DNA of 64,000 nucleotides from Harmonia axyridis (taxonomy: Eukaryota; Arthropoda; Insecta; Coleoptera; Coccinellidae). Positions 35,726 through 47,646 of the stretch are shown here, piece after piece (the stretch's first letter is position 1; each line of letters starts with the position of its first letter). The position numbers and the translations under genes were made by a program. Under the pieces are notes generated by a model, which worked only from the letters and a program-made list of their open reading frames with translations, was not told where the DNA came from and searched no databases. The stretch is taken from positions 2,854,501-2,918,500 of the forward strand of contig NC_059504.1 in assembly GCF_914767665.1 (NCBI RefSeq), in the 5' to 3' direction.

Positions 35726-38700
35726 ATGAAAGAACTTTTATTTTTCAAAAAATTTTTAAGGGTCAGGTATAGAAAATTTTACGAAAATTTTTGGACCAAA
35801 AATTTTTCAGGTGAGATCGAAATTCGGCTAATCAGAGATCGTTAATTATGGCATCGCTTTCCGATTCTCCGTAGAACTTCCGGTTTTGGGGGGATTTGAA
35901 CTCGAAATTTGGGAAAAAATTGAATTTGCCTCTAAAAATCGTTAAATCTCCTGAATTATTCGTCACAGATCTCTCAAATAAAAACGTTTTCAAACTTCAA
36001 GTTCCGCTCTGAAACATAGTGGAGTTTCAAGTGCGTAGCCCATGGCCAGAAGAAGTGGCAGCTTCGGGAAAATTATCAATTTTTTCTTTGAAAGTTTCAT
36101 ATTTTTGCCTATAATTTATGAAATAATGTACTGACCGCACAACTGCAAGCATTTTCGTAATCTACATAGTCGAATCAATCAATAAAATGACACAATATTT
36201 CCATGAAAGAACTTTTATTTTTCAAAAAATTTTTAAGGGTCAGGTATAGAAAATTTTACGAAAATTTTTGGACAAAAAATTTTTCAGGTGAGATCGAAAT
36301 TCGGCTAATCAGAGATCGTGAATTATGGCATCGCTCACCGATTCTTCGTAGAGCTCCCGGTTTTGGGGGAATTTGAACTCGAAATTTGGGAAAAAATTGA
36401 ATTTGCCTCTAAAAATCGTTATATCTCCTGAATTATTCGTCACAGATCCCTCAAATAAAAACGTTTTCAAACTTCAAGTTCCGCTCTAAAACATAGTGGA
36501 GTTTCGAGTGCGTAGCCCATGGCCAGAAGAAGTGGCAGCTTCGGGAAAATTATCCATTTTTTCTTTGAAAGTTTCATATTTTTGCCTATAATTTATGAAA
36601 TAATGTACTGACCGCTTAACTGCAAGCATTTTCGAAATCTACATAGTCGAATCAATCAATAAAATGACACAATATTCCCATGAAAGAACTTTTATTTTTC
36701 AAAAAATTTTTTAAGGGTCAGGTATAGAAAATTTTACGAAAATTTTTGGACAAAAAATTTTCAGGTGAGATCGAAATTCGGATAATTTGAGATCGCCAAT
36801 TGTGGCACTGCTCACCGGTTCTTCGTAGAGCTCCTGGTTTTGGGGGAATTTGAACTCGAAATTTGGGAAAAAATTGAATTTGCCTCTAAAAATCGTTATA
36901 TCTCCTGAATTATTCGTCACAGACCCATCAAATAAAAACGTTTTCAAACTTCAAGTTCCGCTCTAAAACATAGTGGAGTTTCAATAGCGTAGCCCATGTC
37001 CAGAAGAAGTGGCAGCTTCGGGAAAATTATCAATTTTTTCCTTGAAAGTTTCAGATTTTTGCCTATAATTTATGAAATAATGTACTGACCGCCCAACTGC
37101 AGGCATTTTCGTAATCTACATAGTCGAATCAATCAATAAAATGATACAATATTCCCATGAAAGAACTTTTATTTTTCAAAAATATTTTAAGGGTCAGGTA
37201 TAGAAAATTTTACGAAAATTTTTGGACAAAAAATTTTTCAGGTGAGATCGAAATTCGGCTAATCAGAGATCGTAAATTATGGCATCGCTCACCGATTCTT
37301 CGTAGAGCTCCTGGTTTTGGGGGAATTTGAACTCGAAATTTGGGAAAAAATTGAATTTGCCTCTAAAAATCGTTATATCTCCTGAATTATTCGTCACAGA
37401 CCCATCAAATAAAAACGTTTTCAAACTTCAAGTTCCGCTCTAAAACATAGTGGAGTTTCAATAGCGTAGCCCATGTCCAGAAGAAGTGGCAGCTTCGGGA
37501 AAATTATCAATTTTTTCTTTGAAAGATTCAGATTTTTGCCTATAATTTATGAAATAATGTATTGACCGCCCAACTGCAAGCATTTTCGTAATCTACATAG
37601 TCGAATCAATCAATAAAATGACACAATATCCCCATGAAAGAACTTTTATTTTTCAAAAAATTTTTAAGGGTCAGGTATAGAAAATTTTACGAAAATTTTT
37701 GGACGAAAAATTTTTCAGGTGAGATCGAAATTCGGCTAATCAGAGATCGTTAATTATGGCATCGCTTTCCGATTCTCCGTAGAACTTCCGGTTTTGGGGG
37801 GATTTGAACTCGAAATTTGGGAAAAAATTGAATTTGCCTCTAAAAATCGTTAAATCTCCTGAATTATTCGTCACAGATCTCTCAAATAAAAACGTTTTCA
37901 AACTTCAAGTTCCGCTCTGAAACATAGTGGAGTTTCAAGTGCGTAGCCCATGGCCAGAAGAAGTGGCAGCTTCGGGAAAATTATCAATTTTTTCTTTGAA
38001 AGTTTCATATTTTTGCCTATAATTTATGAAATAATGTACTGACCGCACAACTGCAAGCATTTTCGTAATCTACATAGTCGAATCAATCAATAAAATGACA
38101 CAATATTTCCATGAAAGAACTTTTATTTTTCAAAAAATTTTTAAGGGTCAGGTATAGAAAATTTTACGAAAATTTTTGGACAAAAAATTTTTCAGGTGAG
38201 ATCGAAATTCGGCTAATCAGAGATCGTGAATTATGGCATCGCTCACCGATTCTTCGTAGAGCTCCCGGTTTTGGGGGAATTTGAACTCGAAATTTGGGAA
38301 AAAATTGAATTTGCCTCTAAAAATCGTTATATCTCCTGAATTATTCGTCACAGATCCCTCAAATAAAAACGTTTTCAAACTTCAAGTTCCGCTCTAAAAC
38401 ATAGTGGAGTTTCGAGTGCGTAGCCCATGGCCAGAAGAAGTGGCAGCTTCGGGAAAATTATCCATTTTTTCTTTGAAAGTTTCATATTTTTGCCTATAAT
38501 TTATGAAATAATGTACTGACCGCCCAACTGCAGGCATTTTCGTAATCTACATAGTCGAATCAATCAATAAAATGATACAATATTCCCATGAAAGAACTTT
38601 TATTTTTCAAAAATATTTTAAGGGTCAGGTATAGAAAATTTTACGAAAATTTTTGGACGAAAAATTTTTCAGGTGAGATCGAAATTCGGCTAATCAGAGA

Positions 38701-40496
38701 TCGTTAATTATGGCATCGCTTTCCGATTCTCCGTAGAACTTCCGGTTTTGGGGGGATTTGAACTCGAAATTTGGGAAAAAATTGAATTTGCCTCTAAAAA
38801 TCGTTAAATCTCCTGAATTATTCGTCACAGATCTCTCAAATAAAAACGTTTTCAAACTTCAAGTTCCGCTCTGAAACATAGTGGAGTTTCAAGTGCGTAG
38901 CCCATGGCCAGAAGAAGTGGCAGCTTCGGGAAAATTATCAATTTTTTCTTTGAAAGTTTCATATTTTTGCCTATAATTTATGAAATAATGTACTGACCGC
39001 ACAACTGCAAGCATTTTCGTAATCTACATAGTCGAATCAATCAATAAAATGACACAATATTTCCATGAAAGAACTTTTATTTTTCAAAAAATTTTTAAGG
39101 GTCAGGTATAGAAAATTTTACGAAAATTTTTGGACAAAAAATTTTTCAGGTGAGATCGAAATTCGGCTAATCAGAGATCGTGAATTATGGCATCGCTCAC
39201 CGATTCTTCGTAGAGCTCCCGGTTTTGGGGGAATTTGAACTCGAAATTTGGGAAAAAATTGAATTTGCCTCTAAAAATCGTTATATCTCCTGAATTATTC
39301 GTCACAGATCCCTCAAATAAAAACGTTTTCAAACTTCAAGTTCCGCTCTAAAACATAGTGGAGTTTCGAGTGCGTAGCCCATGGCCAGAAGAAGTGGCAG
39401 CTTCGGGAAAATTATCCATTTTTTCTTTGAAAGTTTCATATTTTTGCCTATAATTTATGAAATAATGTACTGACCGCTTAACTGCAAGCATTTTCGAAAT
39501 CTACATAGTCGAATCAATCAATAAAATGACACAATATTCCCATGAAAGAACTTTTATTTTTCAAAAAATTTTTTAAGGGTCAGGTATAGAAAATTTTACG
39601 AAAATTTTTGGACAAAAAATTTTCAGGTGAGATCGAAATTCGGATAATTTGAGATCGCCAATTGTGGCACTGCTCACCGGTTCTTCGTAGAGCTCCCGGT
39701 TTTGAGGAAATTTGAACTCGAAATTTGGAAAAAAATCGAATTTGCCTCTAAAAATCGTTATATCTCCTGAATTATTCGTCACAGACCCCTCAAATAAAAA
39801 CGTTTTCAAACTTCAAGTTCCGCTCTAAAACATAGTGGAGTTTCAAGTGCGTAGCCCATGTCCAGAAGAAGTGGCAGCTTCGGGAAAATTATCAATTTTT
39901 TCCTTGAAAGTTTCAGATTTTTGCCTATAATTTATGAAATAATGTACTGACCGCCCAACTGCAGGCATTTTCGTAATCTACATAGTCGAATCAATCAATA
40001 AAATGATACAATATTCCCATGAAAGAACTTTTATTTTTCAAAAATATTTTAAGGGTCAGGTATAGAAAATTTTACGAAAATTTTTGGACAAAAAATTTTT
40101 CAGGTGAGATCGAAATTCGGCTAATCAGAGATCGTAAATTATGGCATCGCTCACCGATTCTTCGTAGAGCTCCTGGTTTTGGGGGAATTTGAACTCGAAA
40201 TTTGGGAAAAAATTGAATTTGCCTCTAAAAATCGTTAGATCTCCTGAATTATTCGTCACAGACCCATCAAATAAAAACGTTTTCAAACTTCAAGTTCCGC
40301 TCTAAAACATAGTGGAGTTTCAAGTGCGAAGCCCATGGCCAGAAGAAGTGGCAGCTTCGGGAAAATTATCAATTTTTTCTTTGAAAGTTTCATATTTTTG
40401 CCTATAATTTATGAAATAATGTACTGACCGCACAACTGCAAGCATTTTCGTAATCTACATAGTCGAATCAATCAATAAAATGACACAATATTCCCA
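35726..40496 (+). repeat. Higher-order repeat of four monomers (1908 bp)
   Basis: Diagnostic variants order the monomers. Type A (TTTCCGATTCTCCGTAGAAC) at 35726, 37634, 38588, 40496. Type B (GTTTCGAGTGCG and TTATCCATTTTTT) at 36203, 38111, 39065. Type C (GATAATTTGAGATCGCCAAT) at 36680, 39542, 40973. Type D (AAAAATATTTTAAGGG) at 37157, 40019. The order is A-B-C-D-A-B-A-B-C-D-A-C, so a 4-mer of 1908 bases recurs, with an extra A-B pair between. The unit at 38588 starts D-like and continues A-like, a recombination trace. Confidence 0.85.
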
Positions 40497-42404
40497 TGAA
40501 AGAACTTTTATTTTTCAAAAAATTTTTAAGGGTCAGGTATAGAAAATTTTACGAAAATTTTTGGACGAAAAATTTTTCAGGTGAGATCGAAATTCGGCTA
40601 ATCAGAGATCGTTAATTATGGCATCGCTTTCCGATTCTCCGTAGAACTTCCGGTTTTGGGGGGATTTGAACTCGAAATTTGGGAAAAAATTGAATTTGCC
40701 TCTAAAAATCGTTAAATCTCCTGAATTATTCGTCACAGATCTCTCAAATAAAAACGTTTTCAAACTTCAAGTTCCGCTCTGAAACATAGTGGAGTTTCAA
40801 GTGCGTAGCCCATGGCCAGAAGAAGTGGCAGCTTCGGGAAAATTATCAATTTTTTCTTTGAAAGTTTCATATTTTTGCCTATAATTTATGAAATAATGTA
40901 CTGACCGCTTAACTGCAAGCATTTTCGAAATCTACATAGTCGAATCAATCAATAAAATGACACAATATTCCCATGAAAGAACTTTTATTTTTCAAAAAAT
41001 TTTTAAGGGTCAGGTATAGAAAATTTTACGAAAATTTTTGGACAAAAAATTTTTCAGGTGAGATCGAAATTCGGATAATTTGAGATCGCCAATTGTGACA
41101 CTGCTCACCGGTTCTTCGTAGAGCTCCCGGTTTTGAGGAAATTTGAACTCGAAATTTGGAAAAAAATCGAATTTGCCTATAAAAATCGTTATATCTCCTG
41201 AATTATTCGTCACAGACCCCTCAAATAAAAACGTTTTCAAACTTCAAGTTCCGCTCTAAAACATAGTGGAGTTTCAAGTGCCTAGCCCATGTCCAGAAGA
41301 AGTGGCAGCTTCGGAAAAATTATCAATTTTTTCCTTGAAAGTTTCAGATTTTTGCCTATAATTTATGAAATAATGTACTGACCGCCCAACTGCAGGCATT
41401 TTCGTAATCTACATAGTCGAATCAATCAATAAAATGATACAATATTCCCATGAAAGAACTTTTATTTTTCAAAAATATTTTAAGGGTCAGGTATAGAAAA
41501 TTTCACGAAAATTTTTGGACAAAAAATTTTTCAGGTGAGATCGAAATTCGGCTAATCAGAGATCGTAAATTATGGCATCGCTCACCGATTCTTCGTAGAG
41601 CTCCTGGTTTTGTGGGGAATTTGAACTCGAAATTCGGGAAAAAATTGAATTTGCCTCTAAAATTCGTTATATCTCCTGAATTATTCGTCACAGACCCCTC
41701 AAATAAAAACGTTTTCAAACTTCAAGTTCCGCTCTAAAACATAGTGGAGTTTCAAGTGCGTAGCCCATGTCCAGAAGAAGTGGCAGCTTCGGGAAAATTA
41801 TCATTTTTTTCCTCGAAAGTTTCAGATTTTTGCCTATAATTTATGAAATAATGTACTGACCGCCCAACTGCAACCATTTTCGTGATCTACATAGTCGAAT
41901 CAATCAATAAAATGATACAATATTCCCATGAAAGAACTTTTATTTTTCAAAAAATTTTTAAGGGTCAGGTATAGAAAATTTTACGAAAATTTTCGGACAA
42001 AAAATTTTTCAGGTGAGATCGAAATTCGGCTAATCAGAGATCGTAAATTATGGCATCGCTCACCGATTCTTCGTAGAGCTCCCGGTTTTGGGGGAATTTG
42101 AACTCGAAATTTGGGAAAAAATTGAATTTGCCTCTAAAAATCGTTATATCTCCTGAATTATTCGTCACAGACCCCTCAAATAAAAACGTTTTCAAACTTC
42201 AAGTTCCGCTTTAAAACATAATGGAGTTTCAAGTGCGTAGCCCATGTCCAGAAGAAGTGGCAGCTTCGGGAAAATTATCAATTTTTTCCTTGAAAGTTTC
42301 AGATTTATGCCTATAATTTATGAAATAATGTACTGACCGCCCAACTACAGGCATTTTCGTAATCTACATAGTCGAATCAATCAATAAAATGATACAATAT
42401 TCCC

Positions 42405-45400
42405 ATGAAAGAACTTTTATTTTTCAAAAATATTTTAAGGGTCAGGTATAGAAAATTTTACGAAAATTTTTGGACAAAAAATTTTTCAGGTGAGATCGAA
42501 ATTCGGCTAATCAGAAATCGTAAATTATGGCATCGCTCACAGATTCTTCGTAGAGCTCCCGGTTTTTGGGGGAATTTGAACTCGAAATTTGGGAAAAAAT
42601 TGAATTTGCCTCTAAAAATCGTTATATCTCCTTAATTATTCGTCACAGACCCCTCAAATAAAAACGTTTTCAAACTTCAAGTTCCGCTCTAAAACATAGT
42701 GGAGTTTCAATAGCGTAGCCCATGTCCAGAAGAAGTGGCAGCTTCGGGAAAATTATCAATTTTTTCTTTGAAAGTTTCAGATTTTTGCCTATAATCTATG
42801 AAATAATGTACTGACCGACCAACTGCAAGCATTTTCGTAATCTACATAGTCGAATCAATCAATAAAATGATACAATATTCCCATGAAAGAACTTTTATTT
42901 TTCAAAAAATTTTCAAGGGTCAGGTATAGAAAATTTTACGAAAATTTTTGGACAAAAAATTTTTCAGGTGAGATCGAAATTCGGCTAATCAGAGATCGTG
43001 AATTATGGCATCGCTCACCGATTCTTCGTAGAGCTCCCGGTTTTGGGGGAATTTGAACTCGAAATTTGGGAAAAAATTGAATTTGGCTCTATAAATCGTT
43101 ATATCTCCTGAATTATTCGTCACAGACCCCTCAAATAAAAACGTTTTCAAACTTCAAGTTCCGCTCTAAAACATAGTGGAGTTTCAAGTGCGTAGCCCAT
43201 GTCCAGAAGAAGTGGCAGCTCCGGGAAAATTATCAATTTTTTCTTTGAAAGTTTCAGATTTTTGCCTATAATTTATGAAATAATGTACTGACCGCCCAAC
43301 TGCAAGCATTTTCGTAATCTACATAGTCGAATCAATCAATAAAATGATACAATATTTCCATGAAAGAACTTTTATTTTTCAAAAAATTTTCAAGGGTCAG
43401 GTATAGAAAATTTTACGAAAATTTTTGGACAAAAAATTTTTCAGGTGAGATCGAAATTCGGCTAATCAGAGATCGTAAATAATGGCATCGCTCACCGATT
43501 CTTCGTAGAGCTCCCGGTTTTGGGGGAATTTGAACTCGAAATTTGGGAAAAAATTGAATTTGCCTCTAAAAATCGTTATATCTCCTGAATTATTCGTCAC
43601 AGACCCCTCAAATAAAAACGTTTTCAAACTTCAAGTTCCGCTCTAAAACATAGTGGAGTTTCAAGTGCGTAGCCTATGGCCAGAAGAAGTGGCAGCTTCG
43701 GGAAAATTATCAATTTTTTCTTTGAAAGTTTCATATTTTTGCCTATAATTCATGAAATAATGTACTGATCGCACAACTGCAAGCATTTTCGTAATCTACA
43801 TAGTCGAATCAATCAATAAAATGACACAATATTCTCATGAAAGAACTTTTATTTTTCAAAAAATTTTTAAGGGTCAGGTTTTTTCTTTGAAAGTTTCATA
43901 TTTTTGCCTATAATTCATGAAATAATGTACTGATCGCACAACTGCAAGCATTTTCGTAATCTACATAGTCGAATCAATCAATAAAATGACACAATATTCT
44001 CATGAAAGAACTTTTATTTTTCAAAAAATTTTTAAGGGTCAGGTATAGGTATAGAAAATTTTACGAAAATTTTTGGACAAAAAATTTTTCAGGTGAGATC
44101 GAAATTCGGCTAATCAGAGATCGTAAATTATGGCATCGCTCACCGATTCTTCGTAGAGCTCCCGGTTTTGGGAGAATTTGAACTCGAAATTTGGGAAAAA
44201 ATTGAATTTGCCTATAAAAATCGTTATATCTCCTGAATTATTCGTCACAGATCCCTCAAATAAAAACGTTTTCAAACTTCAAGTTCCGCTCTAAAACATG
44301 GTGGAGTTTCAAGTGCGTAGCCCATGGCCAGAAGAAGTGGCAGCTTCGGGAAAATTATCAATTTTTTCTTTGAAAGTTTCATATTTTTGCCTTTAATTTA
44401 TGGAATAATGTACTGACCGCACAACTGCAAGCATTTTCGTAATCTACATAGTCGAATCAATCAATAAAATGACACAATATTCTCATGAAAGAACTTTTAT
44501 TTTTCAAAAAATTTTTAAGGGTCAGGTATAGGTATAGAAAATTTTACGAAAATTTTTGGACAAAAAATTTTTCAGGTGAGATCGAAATTCGGCTAATCAG
44601 AGATCGTAAATTATGGCATCGCTCACCGATTCTTCGTAGAGCTCCCGGTTTTGGGAGAATTTGAACTCGAAATTTGGGAAAAAATTGAATTTGCCTATAA
44701 AAATCGTTATATCTCCTGAATTATTCGTCACAGACCCCTCAAATAAAAACGTTTTCAAACTTCAAGTTCCGCTTTAAAACATAATGGAGTTTCAAGTGCG
44801 TAGCCCATGTCCAGAAGAAGTGGCAGCTTCGGGAAAATTATCAATTTTTTCCTTGAAAGTTTCAGATTTATGCCTATAATTTATGAAATAATGTACTGAC
44901 CGCCCAACTACAGGCATTTTCGTAATCTACATAGTCGAATCAATCAATAAAATGATACAATATTCCCATGAAAGAACTTTTATTTTTCAAAAATATTTTA
45001 AGGGTCAGGTATAGAAAATTTTACGAAAATTTTTGGACAAAAAATTTTTCAGGTGAGATCGAAATTCGGCTAATCAGAAATCGTAAATTATGGCATCGCT
45101 CACAGATTCTTCGTAGAGCTCCCGGTTTTTGGGGGAATTTGAACTCGAAATTTGGGAAAAAATTGAATTTGCCTCTAAAAATCGTTATATCTCCTTAATT
45201 ATTCGTCACAGACCCCTCAAATAAAAACGTTTTCAAACTTCAAGTTCCGCTCTAAAACATAGTGGAGTTTCAATAGCGTAGCCCATGTCCAGAAGAAGTG
45301 GCAGCTTCGGGAAAATTATCAATTTTTTCTTTGAAAGTTTCAGATTTTTGCCTATAATCTATGAAATAATGTACTGACCGACCAACTGCAAGCATTTTCG

Positions 45401-47048
45401 TAATCTACATAGTCGAATCAATCAATAAAATGATACAATATTCCCATGAAAGAACTTTTATTTTTCAAAAAATTTTCAAGGGTCAGGTATAGAAAATTTT
45501 ACGAAAATTTTTGGACAAAAAATTTTTCAGGTGAGATCGAAATTCGGCTAATCAGAGATCGTGAATTATGGCATCGCTCACCGATTCTTCGTAGAGCTCC
45601 CGGTTTTGGGGGAATTTGAACTCGAAATTTGGGAAAAAATTGAATTTGGCTCTATAAATCGTTATATCTCCTGAATTATTCGTCACAGACCCCTCAAATA
45701 AAAACGTTTTCAAACTTCAAGTTCCGCTCTAAAACATAGTGGAGTTTCAAGTGCGTAGCCCATGTCCAGAAGAAGTGGCAGCTCCGGGAAAATTATCAAT
45801 TTTTTCTTTGAAAGTTTCAGATTTTTGCCTATAATTTATGAAATAATGTACTGACCGCCCAACTGCAAGCATTTTCGTAATCTACATAGTCGAATCAATC
45901 AATAAAATGATACAATATTTCCATGAAAGAACTTTTATTTTTCAAAAAATTTTCAAGGGTCAGGTATAGAAAATTTTACGAAAATTTTTGGACAAAAAAT
46001 TTTTCAGGTGAGATCGAAATTCGGCTAATCAGAGATCGTAAATAATGGCATCGCTCACCGATTCTTCGTAGAGCTCCCGGTTTTGGGGGAATTTGAACTC
46101 GAAATTTGGGAAAAAATTGAATTTGCCTCTAAAAATCGTTATATCTCCTGAATTATTCGTCACAGACCCCTCAAATAAAAACGTTTTCAAACTTCAAGTT
46201 CCGCTCTAAAACATAGTGGAGTTTCAAGTGCGTAGCCTATGGCCAGAAGAAGTGGCAGCTTCGGGAAAATTATCAATTTTTTCTTTGAAAGTTTCATATT
46301 TTTGCCTATAATTCATGAAATAATGTACTGATCGCACAACTGCAAGCATTTTCGTAATCTACATAGTCGAATCAATCAATAAAATGACACAATATTCTCA
46401 TGAAAGAACTTTTATTTTTCAAAAAATTTTTAAGGGTCAGGTTTTTTCTTTGAAAGTTTCATATTTTTGCCTATAATTCATGAAATAATGTACTGATCGC
46501 ACAACTGCAAGCATTTTCGTAATCTACATAGTCGAATCAATCAATAAAATGACACAATATTCTCATGAAAGAACTTTTATTTTTCAAAAAATTTTTAAGG
46601 GTCAGGTATAGGTATAGAAAATTTTACGAAAATTTTTGGACAAAAAATTTTTCAGGTGAGATCGAAATTCGGCTAATCAGAGATCGTAAATTATGGCATC
46701 GCTCACCGATTCTTCGTAGAGCTCCCGGTTTTGGGAGAATTTGAACTCGAAATTTGGGAAAAAATTGAATTTGCCTATAAAAATCGTTATATCTCCTGAA
46801 TTATTCGTCACAGATCCCTCAAATAAAAACGTTTTCAAACTTCAAGTTCCGCTCTAAAACATGGTGGAGTTTCAAGTGCGTAGCCCATGGCCAGAAGAAG
46901 TGGCAGCTTCGGGAAAATTATCAATTTTTTCTTTGAAAGTTTCATATTTTTGCCTTTAATTTATGGAATAATGTACTGACCGCACAACTGCAAGCATTTT
47001 CGTAATCTACATAGTCGAATCAATCAATAAAATGACACAATATTCCCA
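42405..47048 (+). repeat. 2563-bp segmental duplication within the satellite
   Basis: The marker spacings 478-477-477-165-483-483 from 42405 to 44968 are followed by 478-477-477-165-483 from 44968 onward. Rare variants repeat in both blocks: CTCACAGATTCTTCG, GGTTTTTGGGGGAA, TTGGCTCTATAAATC, GCAGCTCCGGGAAA and the doubled GGTATAGGTATAG. The truncated unit (TCAGGTTTTTTCTTTG junction at 43877 and 46440) is also shared, so the whole block was copied in one recent event. Confidence 0.93.
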
Positions 47049-47102
47049 TGAAAGAACTTCTATTTTTCAAAAAATTTTTAAGGGTCAGGTATAGAAAATT
47101 TT

Positions 47103-47595
47103 CTGTTGAGATACTCTATGGATTCATTGCATAAATTAATATTGAGCATCGAAATTTGTCGTGAAATCTGAAAAATCCGAATAATGATTACTTCTTAATA
47201 TGCAAATATTTCTCTATAAATCACGTCCAAATTGGTGAGAATTTTCGTATATTTAAGTGAAATACTTGCTCTTTTATAATAAATCAAATCCAATTAGTTA
47301 ACCTTCCACAAGTGTTAGATAGAATTATTAATTCGATTGAGTTGTTGTAACAATTTCAAGTATTGATCTATACCAAACACCTCGTAATACTATCGATTAG
47401 TTTCGACATTTTTGAATTTTATTAAAGCACTGTATCATTCTTCACTTGAGCAGCCAATAAATATATGAGATATAAATAAATTCAGATTTTGCAAGAATTC
47501 CGAAATCGATAATATAATTTCGATTTTCTGTATGAATTATTGAAATGAAGTTAATCCTTTTGTTACGATTGATTTGAAGGTGGGACATGCAGTTT
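47103..47595. other. Short unique spacer between satellite and promoter
   Basis: About 490 bases of AT-rich DNA from the abrupt end of the satellite to the TATA box of the next cuticle gene. No feature seen. Confidence 0.5.
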
Positions 47596-47625
47596 TATAA
47601 ATAGGCATTTCAATCCTCCCTCAAG
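47596..47625 (+). promoter_or_regulatory. TATA box of long-tailed RR gene
   Basis: TATAAATAGG starts at 47596, with TCAAGTG about 25 bases later as possible initiator; the ATG at 47647 follows at typical distance. Confidence 0.55.
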
Positions 47626-47646
47626 TGTTGATGAAAGAATTCCAGA

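Larger units (their letters stand above)
33375..47102 (+). repeat. Tandem satellite array, 477-bp monomer, 13.7 kb
   Basis: Using the block CATGAAAGAAC as a marker, copies begin at 33818, 34295, 34772, 35249, 35726, 36203, 36680, 37157, 37634, 38111, 38588, 39065, 39542, 40019, 40496, 40973, 41450, 41928, 42405, 42883, 43360, 43837, 44002, 44485, 44968, 45446, 45923, 46400, 46565 and 47048. Spacing is 477 in nearly all, with 478, 483 and two truncated 165-base units. All are head to tail and differ by few substitutions; the first unit (33375-33817) is most diverged and the last is cut after about 55 bases. Monomers have open frames on both strands (for example MKTFLFEGSV.. on minus) but these contain shifting stops and no promoter, so I read the array as non-coding. 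Confidence 0.97.

Noticed and set aside
36711..45198. Repeated 76-95-codon open frames in the satellite (for example MKTFLFEGSV on minus and MKELLFFKNI on plus)
   Set aside because: They exist on both strands of a tandem repeat, end at different stops between monomers, and have no promoter, splice or domain evidence. A 477-base period divisible by 3 makes long frames likely by chance.
33375..47102. CRISPR-like regularly spaced repeats
   Set aside because: The repeat is a contiguous 477-bp monomer with no spacers, in a eukaryotic context.
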